64,000 nucleotides of DNA from Papaver somniferum (Eukaryota; Streptophyta; Magnoliopsida; Ranunculales; Papaveraceae): the NCBI RefSeq assembly GCF_003573695.1, contig NC_039368.1:82908374-82972373 (forward strand), in the 5' to 3' direction. Within the stretch, counting starts at the first letter, position 1. Each line of letters opens with the position of its first letter. Position numbers and translations under genes: made by a program. The notes under the pieces are model-generated. The model saw nothing but the letters and a program-made list of their open reading frames with translations, did not search any database and was not told the origin of the DNA. Below, piece by piece: positions 22,159-33,174 of the stretch.

Positions 22159-23800
22159 ATTGTTAGTGCTCGATTTTGTATTTATTTTGTTATTTTATGT
22201 CTTTGTAGGTATTTATAGAGAAATAAGCTCTTGCAACAAAATTGGCTCGAAAAGTGGTGTTTTACACCCTAGGATAAAGTACTAAAGGCACCCCAAAAAT
22301 ACACCGGAAGCACCCCAAAAATGTGCCGGAGAAACCCAAAAAAAAATACTATTTACGCCCAAAAATTACTATTTGCACCCCATAAGAAAAGTGCTAAAGG
22401 GAAACCCGTACAGGATTAGGGGGAGGACATCTTCTTCTCAAATTCAAAACCAATTTTGGCGGGAAAACATTTCACTTCACTGGAAGAATTTCGATCGAAT
22501 GTTTGGAGGAGTTTTTGTGTGATTCAATCGCTGAAACTTCATGGGTAGTTGTGATATGTCCTAACGGAGCTAATATGGGTGTTTGTTTCGATCAAATTTG
22601 GCTGGATAACTTGGTTTAATCCAAACAGGGAGTTGGAAGAAAAACATGAGCTTGCATGAGTTGTGAGGAATTTAAACGTGTACTGCACGTGCTTGGAAGA
22701 GTTGATCGGTATTCTGGAGCGTGAAGAAGGTATAGAAGGAAATAAATACATCTGCAGACGCGTAGGAAAACGATTTTTGGAAACAATATATTTTCGAGAA
22801 TAAAAGAAATAATGGGATTAAATAAAGAGATTTTGGGAGATTCAATGTCGCAATGATGTATAAATAGGTTCCTAGTATCACATAGAAGGATAGGGGAGTG
22901 TTTGGGGTCGATAGGAGAGCTCAGGAAGCGTGAATCAAGAGTTTTCAGAACTCTGTTGCTGCTGCTCGTGAAGAACAGGGAAACAGCGACGGTTTCTTCA
23001 TCCGTTGTAACGGTTTCTTCAAACGCTTGTCACAGTTTCTTCAACTAGTTTGCCACATTTATCTTCATTGTAACAGTTGCATCATCCTCCTCTGCAACAT
23101 TTATATTCATTGTAACAGTTTCTTCATCCTCCTCTGCAACATTTATCTTCATATTTGTAACTGTTATCTTCATCTTAACAGTTGAGAGTTGAAACAGTCA
23201 GTCTGCAACGCTCCTTTGCTGTTGCAGATTTCCTGTTTCACTATTTTCTCTTCTTGTAAACACTTTTTGAGCCATGAATACATATTTTGAGTGTGTTTCC
23301 AACATGATGAGCTAAACCCAATCTTCCGGGGCGATGGAGGAAGCCATTCTTCCAAAAGTTATGTGGTAAAATTTATTTGAATTTTTTATGCAATTTTTTT
23401 ATGATTATTTGCACCGAATGAAAATTGAGTAATGATTTTTTATTAATTAGTTGTGTTTTTTCTTGATGAAGTATGCTTAGTTTAGAGCTTTTGATAGTTC
23501 ATTCTTGCGATTAACAATTGATGTTTTGAAAATCTAATTTAGGCAATGATTAGAATCACAATTTCTTTTGATTGGAGTTATATTGTCTAGAATTACATGA
23601 TAAAAATTAACATTAAATTACATGAATTTTGGTGAATGGTGAAATCCTGAACCCCGGTCTCTCTAATATAATCAATTTTAATTTTCTTTATTTTTTTAGT
23701 TTTAAAATTTAAATCTAAAAGCACAACCTTCACAAGTCTTGAACGAACTCTATTTATTACTACAACAACTTTGAAAATACATCATTATGACAGTAGTTAA
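22159..23800 (+). mobile_element. LTR-like non-coding block (possible solo LTR)
   Basis: No gene is seen here. The block starts with TGTTAGTGCTCGATTTTG and a TTTGTAGGTATTTATAGAG stretch laid out like the start of Athila-type LTRs. It contains GAGCTAAACCCAATCTTCCGG (about 23309-23329) and ends with a CACAACCTTCACAAGTC... segment of the kind found near LTR 3' ends in other plant elements. No convincing target duplication or PBS was found, so both limits are approximate. It separates mini-ORFs that otherwise look like one series. Confidence 0.35.
23010..23180 (+). repeat. 42-bp minisatellite, about three to four units
   Basis: Units containing GCAACATTTATCTTCATTG followed by TAACAGTTTCTTCATCCTCC start at about 23052, 23094 and 23136, a 42-bp period, with degraded units on each side. 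It lies inside the LTR-like block. Confidence 0.75.
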
Positions 23801-23909
23801 GAAGTAGTAATAAATGCATCGTTGTACAAATTTCTATAAATAGCTCTTATTGTTGGTATGATGTTTTATTCTCTAATTCTGCTTATTGTATTTTTACTAA
23901 GTTCCTCAT

Positions 23910-24636
23910 GGCTGAGCGTTTACATGGTTATGCGTTGGTTCTAGTTTCTGTACCGGCGTTGATATCCCTTTTTAGGAGAGGTTCTGAACTAGACCGCCTA
24001 CGGCTTGTGAGAGATGAGATAGCACTAATCAGAGAGAAGAGGCTGGCGGGTCGTGCATAGGCACGCGCTCAGTTTAACAAGCGGTATAAGGAATTTTTAA
24101 AAGATCGGGAAATTCAATCGTCTGGACCAATCTTTTTCGAAGTTCAGAGTGCTTTGGATGATGCTGCTTCCGCCCGGCATGCAGCTGATCAATTAGTACG
24201 AGAGACTTACCATGTTAGACATTGAGCAAGTTATTGCGGATTATGACACTTCCGCTGCTCATTTTCCCAGTCGCCGGATGCATGGTTATGCTTTGTCTTT
24301 ATGTATGATACGTGCCTTGATGCATCTTCGCATAAGCCAGTTGAACTGGCACGATTGTTGGTGTTAAAGAGTGAATTGAGATCTTTACGGACTCATAGGT
24401 TAGTTGTACAAGGGCATGCTCGCAAAGCATTGGAGGAGCAAGAGGAGACTTCCAAAATAGATCGTCAAGGTAACGCATCTGATCGGATTTTGTTCGAGGT
24501 AGATCAACTACTTGGAGATCTACGAGTAGCTTTAGCTGTAGCTACCACTCAGAGTGAAGAGGCGCTTCTGATGATGCAAGATGTGGACCAAGAGATTGCT
24601 CACTGTCGTATGCTAATTGCTGCTGAGTCGACTTGA
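23910..24636 (+). pseudogene. Duplicated coiled-coil module of the antisense ORF
   Basis: Two related modules lie head to tail. The first begins at the ATG near 23909 (ERLHGYALVLV, then ELDRLRLVRDEIALIREKRL) and is interrupted by a TAG near 24057. The second begins near 24280 (RMHGYALSL) and shifts frame into 24301-24636 (VELARLLVLKSELRSLRTHR ... LLMMQDVDQEIAHCRMLIA). The second matches the end of the upstream antisense ORF at 19326-19620 (AKLARLLILKDEVGMLRTNR ... LMMQDLDEDISYCRSLIA). The protein would be a long alpha-helical coiled coil of unknown role. Stops and a frameshift make it a relic. Confidence 0.6.
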
Positions 24637-24723
24637 AAGTTATCCCCCATTTTTTTTTTTTTTTGGTATATAACTTAGTTTTGTAAACAAAAGTTTATGG
24701 TATTTTTCTTGTTCAAGTTCTAA

Positions 24724-25055
24724 TGGAAGAGTCAGTTAATGAATTACGTTTGTCTCTTAGGCAATGAAAAGTGAAACTATTACAGGCTATTGTCACTGGT
24801 AATACTCGACTTGTTCAAGAGTGTGAGGGGATGTTTGGGATCAGTCAAGTTCAATATTTTCAAGCTATGGATCTTTATGCTGACCGACTAAGTACCAGCC
24901 GGGTGTACCCCTCGATAGAAAATGTGATGGCTGCCAATGAGGCTTTTGAGGAATTTGTGGATGATCGTGATCGGATGAAATGTATGGAATACATCCTGGC
25001 TATTGCTCGTATCCGAATGAGGCGCGCGAACTCAGTTCTTTCGTCGTTCCTTTAA
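24724..25055 (+). pseudogene. Small helical ORF at the end of the antisense series
   Basis: Reading from the ATG at 24724 (EESVNELRLSLRQ) a single TGA follows at about 24765. The frame then stays open to 25055 (KLLQAIVTGNTRLVQECEGM, ... IENVMAANEAFEEFVDDRDR). It is charged and helical like its neighbours. No known domain. It is the last plus-strand unit before the 52-bp array and the integrase end of pol. Confidence 0.4.
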
Positions 25056-25260
25056 CCTATATTACTGCGTTATTCTTCTTTTACGCTTTTCTTGTCTTGG
25101 GCGTGTAGAAGTTCTTTTAAGGATGCCGCTATTATTGAGTTTCGTGTCGTTTTGTCACCTTAATCAATGAATTCTGTTTGATTGTCCTGTCTATTTTATC
25201 ATGTCCTTTTAATTCGTTTGTCCGCACATCTCATCAAATTATATGTGGGCTTTTTATCCT

Positions 25261-25760
25261 CTCTTGGACTATTAGTGCACTTCATCTAAAAGCCATGCAC
25301 GGAGCCTAGCCCTTTCTTGGACTATTGGTGCACTTCATCTGAAGCCATGCACGGAGCCTAGCCCTTTCTTGGACTATTGGTGCACTTCATCTAAAGCCAT
25401 GCACGGATCCTAGCCCTTTCTTGGACTATTAGTGCATTTCATCTAAAGCCATGCATGGAGCCTAGCCCTTTCTTGAACTATTGGTGCACTTCATCTAAAG
25501 CCATGCACGGAGCCTAGCCATTTCTTGGACTATTGGTGCACTTCATCTAAAGCCATGCACGGAGCCTAACCCTTTCTTGAACTATTGGTGCATTTCATCT
25601 AAAGCCATGCACGGAGCCTAGCCCTTTCTTGGACTATTAATGCACTTCATCTAAAGCCATGCATGGAGCCTAGCTTTTTCTTGGACTATTGGTGCACTTA
25701 ATCTAAAGCCATGCACGAAGCCTAGCCCTTTCTTGGACTATTGATGCATTTAGATGTATT
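25261..25760. repeat. 52-bp tandem array, about 9.5 units, behind Tat integrase
   Basis: The unit is of the form CTTGGACTATTGGTGCACTT ... CCATGCACGGAGCCTAGCCC. Starts are spaced 52 bp apart (53 for the first, which has an extra A), with a few substitutions per unit. It begins about 200 bp after the last antisense mini-ORF and ends about 100 bp from the integrase stop. Tandem repeats in this part of Tat/Ogre elements are known to seed satellite DNA. Confidence 0.92.
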
Positions 25761-25853
25761 TAATCACGGTATATGCTAGGATTCATTATGACTCAGTTCG
25801 AATATAAAATAGATAATTTATTATTTTCAGCCATCCGTCGTACATTAAGTTAT

Positions 25854-27366
25854 TCAAGCGTAGTAAGTTTTGAGCCATGTACCATTGATAGGAGTATTAA
25901 TGCGGGAGCCGTTCATCCGCTTTAGGTAATAATATCCACTTTCTGCTGCCTCACTTATCATGTAAGGACCTTGCCAGTTAGCATCAAACTTACCTGATTT
26001 CTCATTACGTTGGACGTGCGGTGCAATTTTCATCACTACATCATGCACGCTGAAGACTCTTTCTTTCACCTTTTTGTTATAGTACCTTATTGTCCATTTT
26101 CTATACTTATCCGCGAATCTCTCAGACTTGGCTCGTCGCTCTTTTAAGGTGTCCAAGTGTGCAAATCGACTGACCTCATCCGGAGTAGTGAGACTAGCCA
26201 TGGCCACACGCGCGGATGTTATGGCGATTTCCGCTGGTAGTATCGCATCTTCTCCATACACCAGGGAATAAGGGGACGCGCCTGTGGAACTTCTTCTGGA
26301 GATTCGATACGCCCAGAGTACAAGCGGTAGATGTTTGGGCCAGCTCCTGTGATGATCGTATACCATTCGGCTTAATATTCTTAACAATGTTTTGTTGGTA
26401 GCTTCTGCATGTCCAATCCCCTGAGGGTGGTAGACAGTCGAGGTGTGGAACTTGATCCCGTATTGATCCAACATATCTATGACAGTTTAACTAAAGAAAG
26501 AGGTACCATTATCTGAGCGTAGGATCATAGGTGCCCCGAATCGATAGATGATGTGCTCTTTGATGAACGCCGTAATTGTTGTACCCGAGTACGGAGTGAT
26601 ATAACTTCAACCTATTTGGTATAATACTCGGTTGCAGTGATGATATACTTGTAACGCAGGGACGAGGTTTCGTTTATCGTCCCAATGATATCAAGTCCCC
26701 AGCTGTGAAAAGTCCATGGGGTGACGATGCTTTGCTGCCAGGTATGTGAGGCGTGGATTAACGATATGTCACTTTGACATTGCTGACATCTCTTTACGTG
26801 TTCCGCGGTATCGAATTCCATTAACCTGCTTCGTGTAGCTGTAGGAAGAGCTTCTGCATACCTTGGTGCTCGCCATTATGGGTTGTATCCATTACTGTTT
26901 CCGCCTCTTCCTGTGATAGACAACGTAATACCTTGCCTCCGAAACTCTTCATATAGAGGACGCCTTCACTTAAGAAGAATCGGCAGGACTTCCTTTGAAT
27001 TTTTAATGCCTCATGTCTATTTGATGGAAGGCGCTCATGATGGATGAAATCTATGTAGGGTTGTCTCCAGTCTACTATCTCCGCGCTGCATATTTATGTT
27101 TATTGTGGGGGTGCTTGGCAATCATCTCATTTGTCTTAAACCACAGCTGCTTGAACTGCCATGTTTGGCCAGTATACGCCCATCCTTTGTAACCGTCGAT
27201 ATAACGGGATTCCTCCCATCTGTCTGCATGACTCCTCATGGACGCGATTCAGTATTTCCTGTGCCTCTGACTTTCCTACGCACCGTGACAGAGCGCCTCC
27301 AGATGTTTGAAAGTACAATGCTCCTCGTATTAAAAAAAATTGATTTAGTACATTGATGGGCAACAC
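25854..27366 (-). pseudogene. Tat-type integrase, broken into three frames
   Basis: On the minus strand the zinc-binding N-terminus begins around 27366 (EILNRVHEESCRQMGG ... YWPNMA), continues at 26821-26612 (HVKRCQQCQSD and the first catalytic Asp in WGLDIIGTI), and ends with 26474-25854 (YHPQGIGHAEATNKTLLRIL with the catalytic Glu; SPYSLVYGEDAILPAEI; C-terminal NWQGPYMISEA). The region of the second catalytic Asp (about 26475-26610) is recognisable but out of frame. Frames change between the pieces and stops intervene, so the enzyme is dead in this copy. Confidence 0.85.
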
Positions 27367-27638
27367 ATGATCGTTCTCCCTCTAGTCAGATCTTCGATAT
27401 ACGCTGTTCTCCAATCATCCTTTAGCTCGAATGCGGCGTCCTCTTTCCATGTGCTGGGCAGTGCTCTTCTTTTTACTACTATAGTGCCTTCATCAGATTC
27501 GTTTGATTGTATCTTAGACGCCTACGTAGCCATAGCGTCTGCGTGTTTGTTAGTGGGCCTTCCTGTATGCTCCACGACGGTGCTTCCCCTTCTTGCAATC
27601 AACTCTTGGGCTTCCGCTCGATATGGTGCCAGATGTGC

Positions 27639-27962
27639 TTATTTTTCCTGAAAGTCGCCCGATATTTGGTTTATGACTAGCTTTGATTCTCCTTTGACAT
27701 CAATGGCTCCCAGGTTGAGCTCCTCCACCAATCGTAATCCGAGGATTATTGCTTCATATTCTGACACATTGTTGATACATTTAAAGTCTAGCTTGAAAGC
27801 GAATGATAACAATTCTTTCTTAGGTGTTTCGAAGACTATTCCTGCTCCTCCATAAGAGCCGTATGAATACCCATAAAAGACCATTGTCCAGCGCTCCTCT
27901 TCTTCGAGTTCCGCTACCTCACTTATCTCTGTCATGTCCATTCTTGGGAACGCTGCTAACAA
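27639..27962 (-). pseudogene. Archaeal-type RNase H domain of the Tat element
   Basis: The translation contains GGAGIVFETPKKELLSFAFK, then NNVSEYEAIILGLRLVEELN and VKGESKLVINQISGDFQEK. This is the pattern of the second RNase H that Tat-lineage elements carry between the regular RNase H and integrase. It is separated by a frame break from the RT-RNase H frame at 28007. The presence of two RNase H domains supports Tat classification. Confidence 0.8.
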
Positions 27963-28006
27963 GTCTGCGAATGCTTGCCCTCGTACTCCTTTCGACCGCT
28001 GATATT

Positions 28007-29467
28007 TTAATTCAAACTCAGATAATTGTAGCAGCCAGCGAGCTGTCCTTCCGGATAATACGGTTTTTTTTCTAAGTAGGCAATTGGATTATCCGTGGCC
28101 ACCACTATGGTTTCATGCGCGAGCAGGTACGATCGTAACTTTTGCATGGCATAAATGAGTGCTAAGCATGCTTGCTCTGCCCTTGAGTATCTAAATTCCG
28201 CGTCTCTGAACCCTCTGCTGATATAATGGATTGGGCGTAATTGGTCGTTTCCAAGGTCTTGAGCTAATAACGCTCCAATCTCCACGTTGGTAAACGCTGT
28301 ATACAAATATAGAGGCTCTCCTTTGACATGGGGTCGTAGGACTCTTGCGCTGATCAAGCATTCCTTGAGCTTATGGAAGGATTTCTTTTGCTCTTCACCC
28401 CACTCGAACGGTTTGTTTTTCTTCAGTAGTGGTGTAAACACGCACAACAGTTGCGCCAGGCCCGGAATGAACCTCCGAACGCAAGACACCCTACTAATAA
28501 AATTTTGCAGCTCTTTTGCATTTGTCGGTGATCTCATAGTAGTTATTTCTTCGACTTTGTCCGGATCGATTTGTATTCCTTTGTCAGTGACAACAAACCC
28601 TAGAAATTTTCCGGAGGTGACACCAAACGCGCATTTGAGAGGATTCATTTTCAAGTGGTATTTTCTACATCTGTTGAAAACGTGCCTCAGATGGTTAAGA
28701 TGATCCAATCGTGCTCGATATTTTACCACCACATCATCAATGTATACTTCCATGATCTGATGTATCATGTCGTGGAAGATCGCTACCATGGCTCGTTGGT
28801 AACTGGCGCCCACGTTCTTCAATCCAAAGGGCATGACTGTGGAAAAGAAATTTTTGTATGGAGTCTGGAAAGCCGTCTTGTGGGAGGCCTCTACCGACAT
28901 CTTGATTTGTTTGTATCCACTAAATCCATCCATGAAATAAAACATACCATATCCGCTCGTATTATTTACCATTATGTCAATGTTCGGTACCGGAAAATCA
29001 TCTTTAGGACACGCTCGGTTTAGGTCTCGATAGTCGACGCAGCATCGGATTTTTCCATTCTTTTTCTCTACTGGAACGATGTTTGCTAACCATGTGGGGT
29101 GTTGGATTGGTCTAATGATGTTAGCCTTCAACAGCTTCTCCACTTCTTCCTTGATATCCAACCATTCAGAAAAGTTACGCCTTCGCTGTTTGACAGGTTG
29201 GTACTTCGGTGAGACATTGAGGTTGTGTGCGATCAGGTTGTTGTCAAGGCCCGGCATCTCGTCATGCGTAAATGCGAACACATCTCTATACTCGCGGAGC
29301 AGTTTAATCAATCGTGATTTTTCTTCTTCTTCTAGATGCTTGCTGATACGCACGCATCGTGGTTCTCCTTCTGAGTCGAGGTTCACTTCTTCTAGTCCGT
29401 CCATAGTTGGATCGGGCTTCATCTTTTCCTTAGGTAAATCTTTTATCATTTTCTCTACCGAAATCAA
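28007..29467 (-). CDS. Tat-type reverse transcriptase and RNase H
   Basis: The open frame has 486 residues. RT motifs are IRCCVDYRDLNRACPKDDFP, FMDGFSGYKQI, VMPFGLKNVGASYQ and the catalytic tract VYIDDVVVK. The connection domain (FEWGEEQKKSFHKLKECL) and the RNase H start (YLYTAFTNVEIGALLAQ; the first acidic residue of the usual D-S motif is changed to T-A-F) follow. The frame ends in YLSLN shortly after VATDNPIAYL, so the RNase H C-terminus is truncated by a frameshift near 28010. Such a protein would copy element RNA; the RNase H half looks impaired. Confidence 0.9.
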   Translation of the reverse strand: MISVEKMIKDLPKEKMKPDPTMDGLEEVNLDSEGEPRCVRISKHLEEEEKSRLIKLLREYRDVFAFTHDEMPGLDNNLIAHNLNVSPKYQPVKQRRRNFSEWLDIKEEVEKLLKANIIRPIQHPTWLANIVPVEKKNGKIRCCVDYRDLNRACPKDDFPVPNIDIMVNNTSGYGMFYFMDGFSGYKQIKMSVEASHKTAFQTPYKNFFSTVMPFGLKNVGASYQRAMVAIFHDMIHQIMEVYIDDVVVKYRARLDHLNHLRHVFNRCRKYHLKMNPLKCAFGVTSGKFLGFVVTDKGIQIDPDKVEEITTMRSPTNAKELQNFISRVSCVRRFIPGLAQLLCVFTPLLKKNKPFEWGEEQKKSFHKLKECLISARVLRPHVKGEPLYLYTAFTNVEIGALLAQDLGNDQLRPIHYISRGFRDAEFRYSRAEQACLALIYAMQKLRSYLLAHETIVVATDNPIAYLEKKPYYPEGQLAGCYNYLSLN

Positions 29468-29958
29468 GGGTTATACTTCTTCTCGCCAATCTTCACCATG
29501 TGGGGTCTCTTCCATCATGTTTTCTTCGTCCGCCGATGATATGGAGCAGTCGTGTTGTTGACTGGAAGCTTTCCCGGCTAATTTCTATAAGCGGTAAACG
29601 TGTCCACCCTATGTTCGTGAGAAACGTTTGAATTGGGTGTACTTTGTTTCGACTATAGCTCATTTATTTCCCGCTGCGGGTCCCATCTTTGACGGACTGA
29701 AAACGGATTTGGCATTTCCTTTTACTTCTGCCTCTGGCTGGAATTCTTCCCACTTACGTAGGATGATAAAACACTATGTTTGTTCGCCTTGGTCTACAGC
29801 TGGTTGTGTGTAGAAAACCGCATCTGCCATGTAAGCCTCTTCTGGACCAAACGGATTGTTCGTAGCTGGGATCCGGAAATGTCTTCCTACGATATTGGTC
29901 TTAACACATTGATGATACGTAGATGCAATCACCTTGTGGTTCAGAAACCATCCTCTCC

Positions 29959-30288
29959 CTAGTAAGACATGAAACGTGGAAAGGCGTGAGCGCTATGATG
30001 GGTCCAATCTTTCATCATCATATGTACTATTCCCATTGTCTTCTGGGTTTGTCCGCAAAACCCCCTCACAGTCGTTGCGCGCATTTTGTTTGACGCTCTT
30101 GGTACTCCTAAGGACTCCAATGTGTGCAATGAAATCATGTTGAGGGATGCTCCGCCGTCTATAAAATCTCTCTTGAGAGGCTGCTTGTTTATATGGGCTG
30201 TGAGGTACAAGGGTCGGAGGTTCTCTCCCGGATAACATATATCTTCATCAATAAAGGTTATAGCTTCTCGTGGCAACGGATTGTACAC
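29959..30288 (-). pseudogene. Tat-type aspartic protease fragment
   Basis: The active-site segment RDFIDGGASLNMISLHTLES contains the DGGAS form of the retropepsin triad common in Tat elements. The region following it (VRGFCGQTQKTMGIVHMMMK) resembles the flap region. The frame stops at 29959 before the second conserved ILGR-like element; between here and the RT (29468-29958) the sequence is out of frame. Confidence 0.75.
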
Positions 30289-30755
30289 CTTGCCAGATGA
30301 GATGGATGCAATAGCTTTTGATGCTTCGCGGATTTGATCCTCGCTAAAACCAAGTGAATCAAAGAATTGTTGGGCTAAGACTGTTTGGGAAAATTTTCTA
30401 GCGAATCCGGTCGTATCTGAGATGGTAGCCGTCTCAGTTGCCTCGTATTCCTCCTATTCCTTCTCATCTTCCCATGGTCTCCAGGTTTCCTCTTATGTAG
30501 GTTCATGGGAGATATCATGATTTGGTGCTGAGGGAGCGGATCATTCTTAATGATTTTGCTCTTCTATTTATAGATCGCATCTGGCTCGCTTCCTTTGCAC
30601 TATATAATGAAGAGAAAAACATTCCATAGTTGGATGATGGACTCTTCTGTGATAATGGCAGTACCGTTCATGCATCTTATCCGCTGCGGTTGGTTCCGTA
30701 ACCACAGGTGGCAGAGTATCTTCTTTGTTAGCTACCCATTGCTCCAGAAGTCCTA

Positions 30756-31681
30756 CTATCTGCTCCCTGCTGCATGGTAGTGGTGGCAGATTTGGTCTCC
30801 CTCCGTCTGTTCTTCCACCTCTCTTATTTGATTGTCCTCATCGATAAGGTCTAAAAGCAGCCGCTCCTCCTTTACCTCTATCTCCTCCTTGATCATTCGA
30901 CGCCGCATTAACAGAATGTAATTGCCAGCTGTGTTCACTTGCTCCGGAGTTCTAACATTCGCGCAGTCTGATATCCGAGTTGCAGCCTCCTCGACTTCGA
31001 CAAAAGTTTGGAATTTGAAATTTGTCAAATTCATTCGGAAGACCGCATGCATTCCTCGAATACAAATTTCCACCAAGCGCTCTTCTGGGATGTCCTCATG
31101 GCATTCAAGTGTGAAATCCCGAAAACGGGTGATGAGCTTCCCAATTTCTTCTCCAACCAGCTGGGTGCATCTTCCCAAATCTATTATTGTGACTCTCCTT
31201 TGAACGGAATAGAATTTTTTCAGAAAGAGTTGTATCATGGCGGTCCATGAACTGATACTTCCGAGTTTCAAATTATCATAACAAGTAAAAGCATTGTCTG
31301 TAAGTGACTTTGGAAACTCCCTCATGCAAAGGCTTTCGTTGGAGCATATACGTTCATTGCTGATATGAAACGACTTACATGCTCGCGTGCGTTTCCCTTT
31401 CCTCCATATGTTTTGAATTTTAGTAACACGTATTCTTCAGGATATAAGTACTCGGCAACCTCGGTGGAGTATGGCGGCTCCAGTGAATCATAGGCTTTGT
31501 GTTTCGTTAGTCGATAGTCTGCCTCTAGATATTTGGCGATTGCATCTTCTGTGATGCTTGGAGTTATGTTCTTGGTAGCCTTAGTTGTCGACGTGCCTTG
31601 TTCTCTCGCTCGCTTCAGTCGTCCGCGTATCTCTTGCTGCCTTTTAATGGATGCGTCTAATTCCTCTTGTAACTCGGACAT
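30756..31681 (-). pseudogene. Tat-type gag in two frames
   Basis: The N-terminal part 31681-31322 starts ELQEELDASIKRQQEIRGRL (coiled coil) and reaches LKFKTYGGKGNAREHVSRFI. The second part 31325-30756 continues in a different frame with the retrotransposon gag core (REFPKSLTDNAFTCYDNLKL, SISSWTAMIQLFLKKFYSVQ). The two frames overlap by 4 bases, so one small indel separates them. Downstream (30289-30755) the gag C-terminus and protease start are not continuous. No zinc knuckle was identified. Confidence 0.8.
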
Positions 31682-31933
31682 CTCTCGCTCGCTGATCTCT
31701 GCCGCGGATTTATCTTTTGGCGCTTCTCATTTCCTATGAGATCCTCCAGCTCCTTGCACAATAGGTGTAGTGACTACCGCTCGTACATGTACCTCTTCAT
31801 CACTTTCTCCTTGAATGTCTTCCATAGTGGAATGGTCCGGGTTGGGAAGTGCTCCACCCACTGGCATCTGATGGCTCGCACCTGGGAGTATCATGCTGGA
31901 CTAGATGCTAAGAACCTCTCACTGCGGTCACAA

Positions 31934-32326
31934 TGTTAATTGGGTAAATTTTGGGAAGGAGGAACTAGCCCTAATCACATAAAGTACTCCCAAGGTGTAG
32001 AGAGGTTTAAGAGAGATAATTGTGGATTAATGATGATCTTAAGAAGTGTACCCTCTTTTCCTTTTATAATGGCCCTCTTATGGATAAACACCCATAAGAT
32101 TACCATATTACTAAACTGCCATTTTCATCTCCTTAAGTTAACACCAAACCTTAAAGGGCCTTTCTCTTTAATCCAAAGCTCAACTTCCTTAGTGTGTTTT
32201 TTTGTGGACTAGAACTTCCCATCTTAATGGGTTAGGCCTAGTCCCCAAGTCCCTTTTATTACTAGTAGGGGGGCCTTGATAGCTTAAGGGGAGGCTATTC
32301 GTATGATTAATAATTTCCATATATCA
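31934..32326 (-). repeat. 5' LTR of the inner Tat element, 393 bp
   Basis: On the minus strand it runs TGATATATGG ... CCCAATTAACA. It contains a TATA box in CCATTATAAAAGG (about 32060-32075). Immediately downstream comes TTGTGACCGCAGTGAGAGG (31933-31915), the position of a PBS, though no tRNA match is claimed. The right boundary falls where the outer element's reading frame (ending DDIMTR) stops. The partner LTR is outside the window, so the limits rest on TG/CA ends and frame junctions. Confidence 0.65.
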
Positions 32327-33174
32327 ACACCCTCGTCATGATATCATCTTCGATGAAATCTTCAGCAATATCCTCCCCTACGTTGTCATCAATGTCCTCC
32401 CCTACATCGTCTTCACGATTTGTACCGAAGGACTGTTGTGGAGTAATCGAAGGCTCGTATACTCTTGTTATCTTGATGGCCTTAACGCTTTCATCCCTCA
32501 GTATCGATGATATGTACGCTTGGGCAGCGGAATGCCTGAGATCTTTTCTGCACAGGTGTCGGAACTTGATGCTTGGTATCTGGGAGGCTAAGGTCTGGAC
32601 CAGAGCCATGTATGCGGAGATGGTATCATCGTAGAAATTGTATTCTAGTTCTATTTGCTGAATGACCAACCGAGAATCAATTGTTAGGCGTACATCAGTT
32701 ATCCCCATTTCTATTATTAATCGGAGGGCGTGTACTACAGCTTCGTATTCTACGATGTTGTTGGTGTGCCCCTTGAATTCCAGCCTTAGCGCATGTGCGA
32801 TCCTATCTCCGGTTGGGGTGGTAATCACGATGCCTATGCCTGCCCCTTCTTAATTCCTTGATACATCGACGAATACTTCCCATATTGTTTGGTTTGAGGG
32901 TTCGAGTGTCTTTCCCGTCTTCTTCTGCTTCCGGTATGTCCTTTACTTCTTCGTCGTTGCCCAGAGGTAAGTCCGCTAAAAATTCCGCTAAGACTTGTGA
33001 CTTTTGGGCGGTTTGGATCTCATGGATAATGTTAAATTGATCCAAATGAGTGTTCCATTTGTCTATCCTTCCTACTTTCCCTGCGCTCTTGAGGACAACT
33101 TCCAACGGTGCTTTATACGGGACCCGAACATGATGAGTCAAGAAATAGGTTCTCAGATTTTGAGTTGCCCACAC
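32327..33174 (-). pseudogene. RNase H and archaeal-type RNase H of the outer Tat element
   Basis: The regular RNase H C-terminal part (33174-32803) has LRTYFLTHHVRVPYKAPLEV, GRIDKWNTHLDQFNIIHEI and QVLAEFLADLP. The second, archaeal-type RNase H (32828-32327) has NNIVEYEAVVHALRLIIEMG and DVRLTIDSRLVIQQIELEYN. They overlap in different frames, so a small indel lies near 32810-32828. The reading frame runs into the inner element's LTR after DDIMTR, marking the insertion point. The start of the regular RNase H (33175-33474) is recognisable only in broken frame. Confidence 0.8.

Larger units (their letters stand above)
15443..32326 (-). mobile_element. Tat-type Ty3/gypsy retrotransposon with antisense plant-mobile-domain ORF (3' end truncated)
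   Basis: On the minus strand: 5' LTR 32326-31934, gag, PR, RT with RNase H, a second archaeal-type RNase H, integrase ending at 25854, a 52-bp tandem array (25261-25760), then a long region carrying plus-strand (antisense) ORFs down to 15443, where the Athila tandem cuts it. Dual RNase H, tandem repeats behind pol and an extra ORF near the 3' LTR are reported hallmarks of the Tat/Ogre lineage. The element was further invaded by a hAT MITE, a Helitron-like piece and an LTR-like block. It sits inside an older Tat-type element, interrupted at 32326/32327. Confidence 0.75.

Noticed and set aside
25261..25760. CRISPR-like appearance of regular repeats
   Set aside because: The units are contiguous 52-bp tandem repeats without unique spacers, in a plant retrotransposon.
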